Assembly: GCA_001564135.1 (NCBI GenBank)
Contig: LKNH01000109.1
Span: 1 to 8,231 of the forward strand
Reading direction: 5' to 3'
Length of the DNA stretch: 8,231 bases
Origin: Halobacteriaceae archaeon Tc-Br11_E2g27
Lineage (GTDB): Archaea; Halobacteriota; Halobacteria; Halobacteriales; Haloarculaceae
Made by a program: the position numbers and the translations under genes. The notes under the pieces were generated by a model. It saw only the letters and a list, made by a program, of their open reading frames with translations, was not told where the DNA came from and searched no databases. Positions 5,170 through 8,231 of this stretch are shown in pieces. Each line of letters begins with the position of its first letter. The stretch's first letter is position 1.

Positions 5170-6507
5170 CTAATCGTCGCTGACGGCCAGTTCGGTCTCG
5201 GCGTATTCATCATGAAGGAGACATGACGAGCGGTGGCCATCACCGTGACTGGTATGCTCCGGTTTCGTTTCGGCACACGGGGTGGTGAACTCGGAGTTAA
5301 GCTGTTCGGCAGCGGCTTCCTCGTTGTCGGCTACGAGTTGTTCTATTGCCTCCTCCAGTACCTGCTCTGCAGTGCGGTCGTTCAGTTGGCTCGGCAGATC
5401 ATACTCTTCTCGAATCTGATCTTTGAGCTCCTGTTTGCTCGGTTCCTCGTCCTCATCCAGTGTGACCGTCTCACGGATATCCTCGATATCGACTTCACCC
5501 TTTGTGACCCACTGTGTGAAATCGAGCACTCGCCGCCAGACTGCCTGTTCGAGGTCGAGGTGGTCAGGCTGGATGACTTTGTGACAGCGCGTGTGGAACC
5601 GGCAGCCACTCGGTGGGTTCGACGGGCTTGGCACCGTTCCAGTCAGCTCGATTCCTTCCCCACGAACACGTGGGTTCGGTGTTGGAATGGATGACAGAAG
5701 CGCCTCCGTATACGGATGCTGTGGGTCTGCGAATATTTCGTCCGTGTCGCCGATTTCGACGATTTCACCGAGATACATCACGGCGACCCGGTCACAGACT
5801 TTCCGTATAACCGACATATCGTGGCTGATGAACAGAATTGAGAGGCCGAACTCCTCCTGGACGTCGTTAATTAGCGACAATACTTCCGCTTTAACGGAGA
5901 CATCCAGTGCGGAGACGGGCTCGTCAGCTACGATGAAATCTGGGTTGAGTACCAGCGCGCGGGCAAGCCCGATTCGCTGTTTCTGTCCGCCCGAGAATTC
6001 ATGGGGATAGCGGTCGTAATCATCCGCCGAAAGGCCAACGCGTTCGAGCAAGTCCCCGACGATAGTGCGCCGCTGTGCACGGTTTTTCATGCCGTGAACC
6101 TGCAGTAATTCCGCGACCGAATCACCGATCGGCATCCGTGGATTAAAACTGGAAGACGGGTCCTGGAAAATCATCTGTGCATCGCGACGGAACCGTTTCA
6201 GCTCTTTTTTGTTGAATTTGGTCACGTCGTTGGGGTGCGTTCCGTCATCCTTTCTGGTTGCACCGGCACGACCCCCACCGTTGAAGACGACTTCACCCTC
6301 GGTCGGGTCTTCGAGCCGGATAATCGAGGTTGCAGCAGTTGACTTTCCACACCCTGACTCGCCGACCAGTCCCAAGGTTTCGCCTGGCGCGATGTCGAAG
6401 CTGATGCCGTCGACAGCCTTGACAGCCCCGACCTGCCGGTTAAAAAATCCTCTCTTGAGTGGGTAATGCTTTTTCAGGTCGCGAACGGACAGAATTGGTT
6501 CAGTCAT
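5170..6507 (-). CDS. dppF: Peptide/nickel-type ABC transporter ATP-binding protein (DppF/OppF-like) with long C-terminal insert
   Basis: A 445-residue ATPase that powers uptake of oligopeptides or related solutes, working as a heterodimer with the DppD-like ATPase. Visible motifs are Walker A GESGCGKS (49-56), Q-loop Gln115, signature FSGGQKQRI (171-179), Walker B IVADEP (192-197) and H-loop His229. The family C-terminal region follows: NPPSGCRFHTRC (297-308). The usual four-cysteine cluster is interrupted. Cys302 and Cys308 are separated from Cys411 and Cys429 by an acidic insert of about 100 residues (309-410), making the protein longer than the usual 320-350. I chose the ATG at 6507 because it is preceded by a strong Shine-Dalgarno (GGAGGTGG) and starts where family homology begins. 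A longer frame back to 6621 lies inside the upstream gene. It overlaps that gene by 8 nt (ATGACTGA), implying translational coupling. The substrate cannot be read from the ATPase. Confidence 0.92.
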   Translation of the reverse strand: MTEPILSVRDLKKHYPLKRGFFNRQVGAVKAVDGISFDIAPGETLGLVGESGCGKSTAATSIIRLEDPTEGEVVFNGGGRAGATRKDDGTHPNDVTKFNKKELKRFRRDAQMIFQDPSSSFNPRMPIGDSVAELLQVHGMKNRAQRRTIVGDLLERVGLSADDYDRYPHEFSGGQKQRIGLARALVLNPDFIVADEPVSALDVSVKAEVLSLINDVQEEFGLSILFISHDMSVIRKVCDRVAVMYLGEIVEIGDTDEIFADPQHPYTEALLSSIPTPNPRVRGEGIELTGTVPSPSNPPSGCRFHTRCHKVIQPDHLDLEQAVWRRVLDFTQWVTKGEVDIEDIRETVTLDEDEEPSKQELKDQIREEYDLPSQLNDRTAEQVLEEAIEQLVADNEEAAAEQLNSEFTTPCAETKPEHTSHGDGHRSSCLLHDEYAETELAVSDD

Positions 6508-7600
6508 CTGCCACCTCCTCCGTTCCAGCCGCATTTGCGGCTTCGAGTTCTGCGTCCCTGACGACCGAGCTATCGTATCCATCGCCATAATAGACACAGG
6601 AAACGTAGTGCTCCGGTGCAATCTCTAGCTGTGGTGGCTGCTCGCCGACTTCACAATCTTCGGTCGCATGCTCACACCGGTCAGCGAACCGACAGCCATC
6701 CGGCGGGTTTGTTGGGTCCGGTAACTTTCCAGGGATGCCACCAGACTGGTCACCACCCCGCTCAGGGAGACATTTCATCAGCGCTTGCGTGTACGGATGT
6801 GCCGGGCGCTCGAATATCTCGAAGACATCTGCACTCTCCATGATTTTGCCGGAGTACATCACGATGACACGGTCGGCAATCTCGGCAACGACGCCGAGGT
6901 CGTGTGTGACAAACAGGATTCCCATGCCAAACTCCTCTTGCAGGTCGTTCAACAACCGGAGAATCTGTGCTTGCACCGTGACATCAAGCGCAGTCGTCGG
7001 CTCATCCGCCAACAGCAGGTCCGGATTGCCCACGAGTGCCATCGCAATCATAATCCGCTGTTTCTGTCCACCGGAGAACTCGTGTGGGTAATCGTCAAAA
7101 CGTGCGCTTGCGTTGTCGATACCAACTCTATCGAGCAGGTCCACGCCCCGTGCTCTCGCCACCTCTTTGGAGACATCCTCGTGAATCTGGATTGCCTCCG
7201 TTATCTGCCAGCCTACCGTATAGCAGTGATTCATCGCTTCCTGTGGGTTCTGGAAGATGTGAGCGATTTCGTTCCCGCGGATACTCCGGAGTTCTTTCTC
7301 GCTGAGGTCCATCAGGTCCTGTCCCTTGAATCGGACGCTCCCCTCGATGGTTCCCGGCGGCTGTTTGATGAGTCTGGTAACTGACTCCGTCGCAACGGTC
7401 TTTCCTGACCCGGATTCACCGACAATACAGACGGTTTCACCGGATTTAACCGTGAAATCGATATCATCGACGGCCACGAGTCGGCCGGCATCGGTTTTAA
7501 ACGATGTCGTGAGTCCCTCAACCTCCAACAACGGCACATCATCGGTTGCAACTGCGTCACCATCGTCGAAAATCGTCTCAGTTGATTCGTGGGTTGCCAT
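6500..7600 (-). CDS. dppD: Peptide/nickel-type ABC transporter ATP-binding protein (DppD/OppD-like)
   Basis: A 366-residue ATPase, partner of the DppF-like subunit. After a short acidic N-terminus (1-22) the nucleotide-binding domain shows Walker A GESGSGKT (61-68), Q-loop Gln117, signature FSGGQKQRI (175-183), Walker B LLLADEP (195-201) and H-loop His233. The Opp/Dpp C-terminal region runs from about 265. It has an intact four-cysteine pattern at Cys303, Cys309, Cys316 and Cys335, a pattern reported to bind an iron-sulfur cluster in some Dpp ATPases. An acidic tail ends the protein, as is usual in haloarchaea. Its ATG overlaps the stop of the permease gene by one base (TAATG), and a GGAGA ten nucleotides upstream can serve as ribosome binding site. 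It overlaps the following ATPase gene by 8 nt. The gene order permease, DppD, DppF is the standard operon arrangement. Confidence 0.93.
   Translation of the reverse strand: MATHESTETIFDDGDAVATDDVPLLEVEGLTTSFKTDAGRLVAVDDIDFTVKSGETVCIVGESGSGKTVATESVTRLIKQPPGTIEGSVRFKGQDLMDLSEKELRSIRGNEIAHIFQNPQEAMNHCYTVGWQITEAIQIHEDVSKEVARARGVDLLDRVGIDNASARFDDYPHEFSGGQKQRIMIAMALVGNPDLLLADEPTTALDVTVQAQILRLLNDLQEEFGMGILFVTHDLGVVAEIADRVIVMYSGKIMESADVFEIFERPAHPYTQALMKCLPERGGDQSGGIPGKLPDPTNPPDGCRFADRCEHATEDCEVGEQPPQLEIAPEHYVSCVYYGDGYDSSVVRDAELEAANAAGTEEVADD
6511..6518 (-). promoter_or_regulatory. Shine-Dalgarno site of the DppF-like gene
   Basis: The minus strand reads GGAGGTGG just before the ATG at 6507, a near-perfect complement of the archaeal 16S rRNA 3' end. 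It lies inside the end of the upstream coding region and fixes 6507 as the start. Confidence 0.7.
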
Positions 7601-8231
7601 TATTTTTCACTCTCCGCTTCGGCTTCAGGGTTCAGTGCATCGAGTATCGCGTCACCGAGGAAATTAAACGCCAGAATGGTCAAAAACAGCGCCATTCCGG
7701 GCACCAGGACAATCCACGGCGCGAAATCGATGGCATTCCGGCCGGATGAGATAGCCTGTCCCCAGGTGGGGACCTCCGTGTCACCGATACCGAGGAATGC
7801 AAGCTGTGCCTCCGCGAGCAAGAAGCCGGGAATAATCAGCGTCAATTGCGTGATGATGCTGCTTGCGGTGTTCGGAACGACGTGTCGACGAACGATACGG
7901 TAGGTCCCTGCACCGCTGATTTTCGTCGCTTTGACGAACTCTTCCTCCGAAACTGATAACGCCTTACTCCGGACGTACCTCGCTGTTGCTCCCCAGCCGA
8001 ACAATCCGAAGACGAGGATGAACATGCCGAGCCCTGCCCCGTAGATATAGAGGATTAACAGGAAGAACAACAGCGTCGGGAACGAGAGCACGATGTCGAC
8101 AAACCGCATCATAATCTCGTCGACCCAGCCGCCAGCATAGGCGCTCACGGTACCGAAGGTGATGCCGATAGCTGCGACAATCATCGTCGTAATGAACGCA
8201 ATTTGCATCGTCACGGTCATTCCGTGAATGA
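7600..8231 (-). CDS. dppC: Peptide/nickel-type ABC transporter permease (DppC/OppC-like), partial, 5' end beyond window
   Basis: The frame stays open to the right edge. The last 209 codons of a permease are visible; the family is usually about 290-330 residues, so roughly 80-120 are missing. The Met codon at 8220 is probably internal, because the residues before it (Ile-His-Gly) continue the family pattern just before the first core helix. About five hydrophobic membrane segments can be seen, at 8-28, 47-73, 120-145 and 165-190 counting from that Met, plus a short one near 72-82. The EAA loop that contacts the ATPases is clear: EEEFVKATKISGAG followed by YRIVRRHVVPN (93-117). The C-terminus is short and acidic (NPEAEAESEK). 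It inserts in the cell membrane and pairs with a DppB-type permease, which probably lies to the right with the substrate-binding protein. The stop overlaps the start of the DppD-like gene by one base. Confidence 0.92.
   Translation of the reverse strand, partial: IHGMTVTMQIAFITTMIVAAIGITFGTVSAYAGGWVDEIMMRFVDIVLSFPTLLFFLLILYIYGAGLGMFILVFGLFGWGATARYVRSKALSVSEEEFVKATKISGAGTYRIVRRHVVPNTASSIITQLTLIIPGFLLAEAQLAFLGIGDTEVPTWGQAISSGRNAIDFAPWIVLVPGMALFLTILAFNFLGDAILDALNPEAEAESEK

Noticed and set aside
5233..5694. Plus-strand open frame of 153 codons within the DppF-like gene
   Set aside because: It lies opposite the C-terminal insert of the ATPase. The apparent Phe and Leu richness is the complement of Glu and Lys codons.
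6508..6621. N-terminal extension of the DppF-like ATPase to 6621
   Set aside because: The extension is the other-frame reading of the DppD-like gene. A strong Shine-Dalgarno and family homology begin at 6507.

Overview
The window looks like chromosomal DNA from a halophilic archaeon (Halobacteria). Several proteins are strongly acidic. Two genes have a TATA element about 26-28 bp upstream of the start codon, the leaderless arrangement common in haloarchaea. The recognisable small proteins (a DUF5783-like protein, a stand-alone RAM domain, a double-CBS protein and a pyruvoyl-dependent arginine decarboxylase) are also typical of that group. GC content looks moderate for haloarchaea; this is a visual impression, not a count. 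I cannot assign a genus.

Layout, left to right. (1) The left edge cuts a minus-strand pyruvoyl-dependent arginine decarboxylase (pdaD), of which the first 60 codons are visible. (2) Just upstream on the same strand is a 562-residue fusion of an NAD kinase (N-terminal) with an inositol-monophosphatase-family phosphatase (C-terminal). (3) After a 252-bp divergent promoter region, the plus strand carries a 150-residue double-CBS protein and then a second, diverged NAD kinase-phosphatase fusion of 598 residues. (4) Two small plus-strand genes follow: a 106-residue haloarchaeal protein and a 76-residue Lrp/AsnC-type RAM-domain protein. (5) The right 3 kb is a minus-strand peptide/nickel-type (Dpp/Opp) ABC transporter cluster. 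It holds a partial permease cut by the right edge and two ATPases, linked by a 1-nt and an 8-nt overlap. It converges on the RAM gene with 26 bp between the stop codons.

How the genes may work together. The left half reads as a possible NAD(P)(H) homeostasis locus. One fusion keeps all expected phosphatase metal ligands and could in principle both make NADP from NAD and remove the 2'-phosphate. Its paralogue keeps the main kinase motifs but has lost several phosphatase ligands. The CBS gene beside it may sense adenine nucleotides. This is inference from domain content and gene order. The transporter cluster is ordinary, except that the C-terminal cysteine cluster of its second ATPase is split by a long acidic insert. 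I found no tRNA, rRNA, CRISPR array, transposase or integration site.
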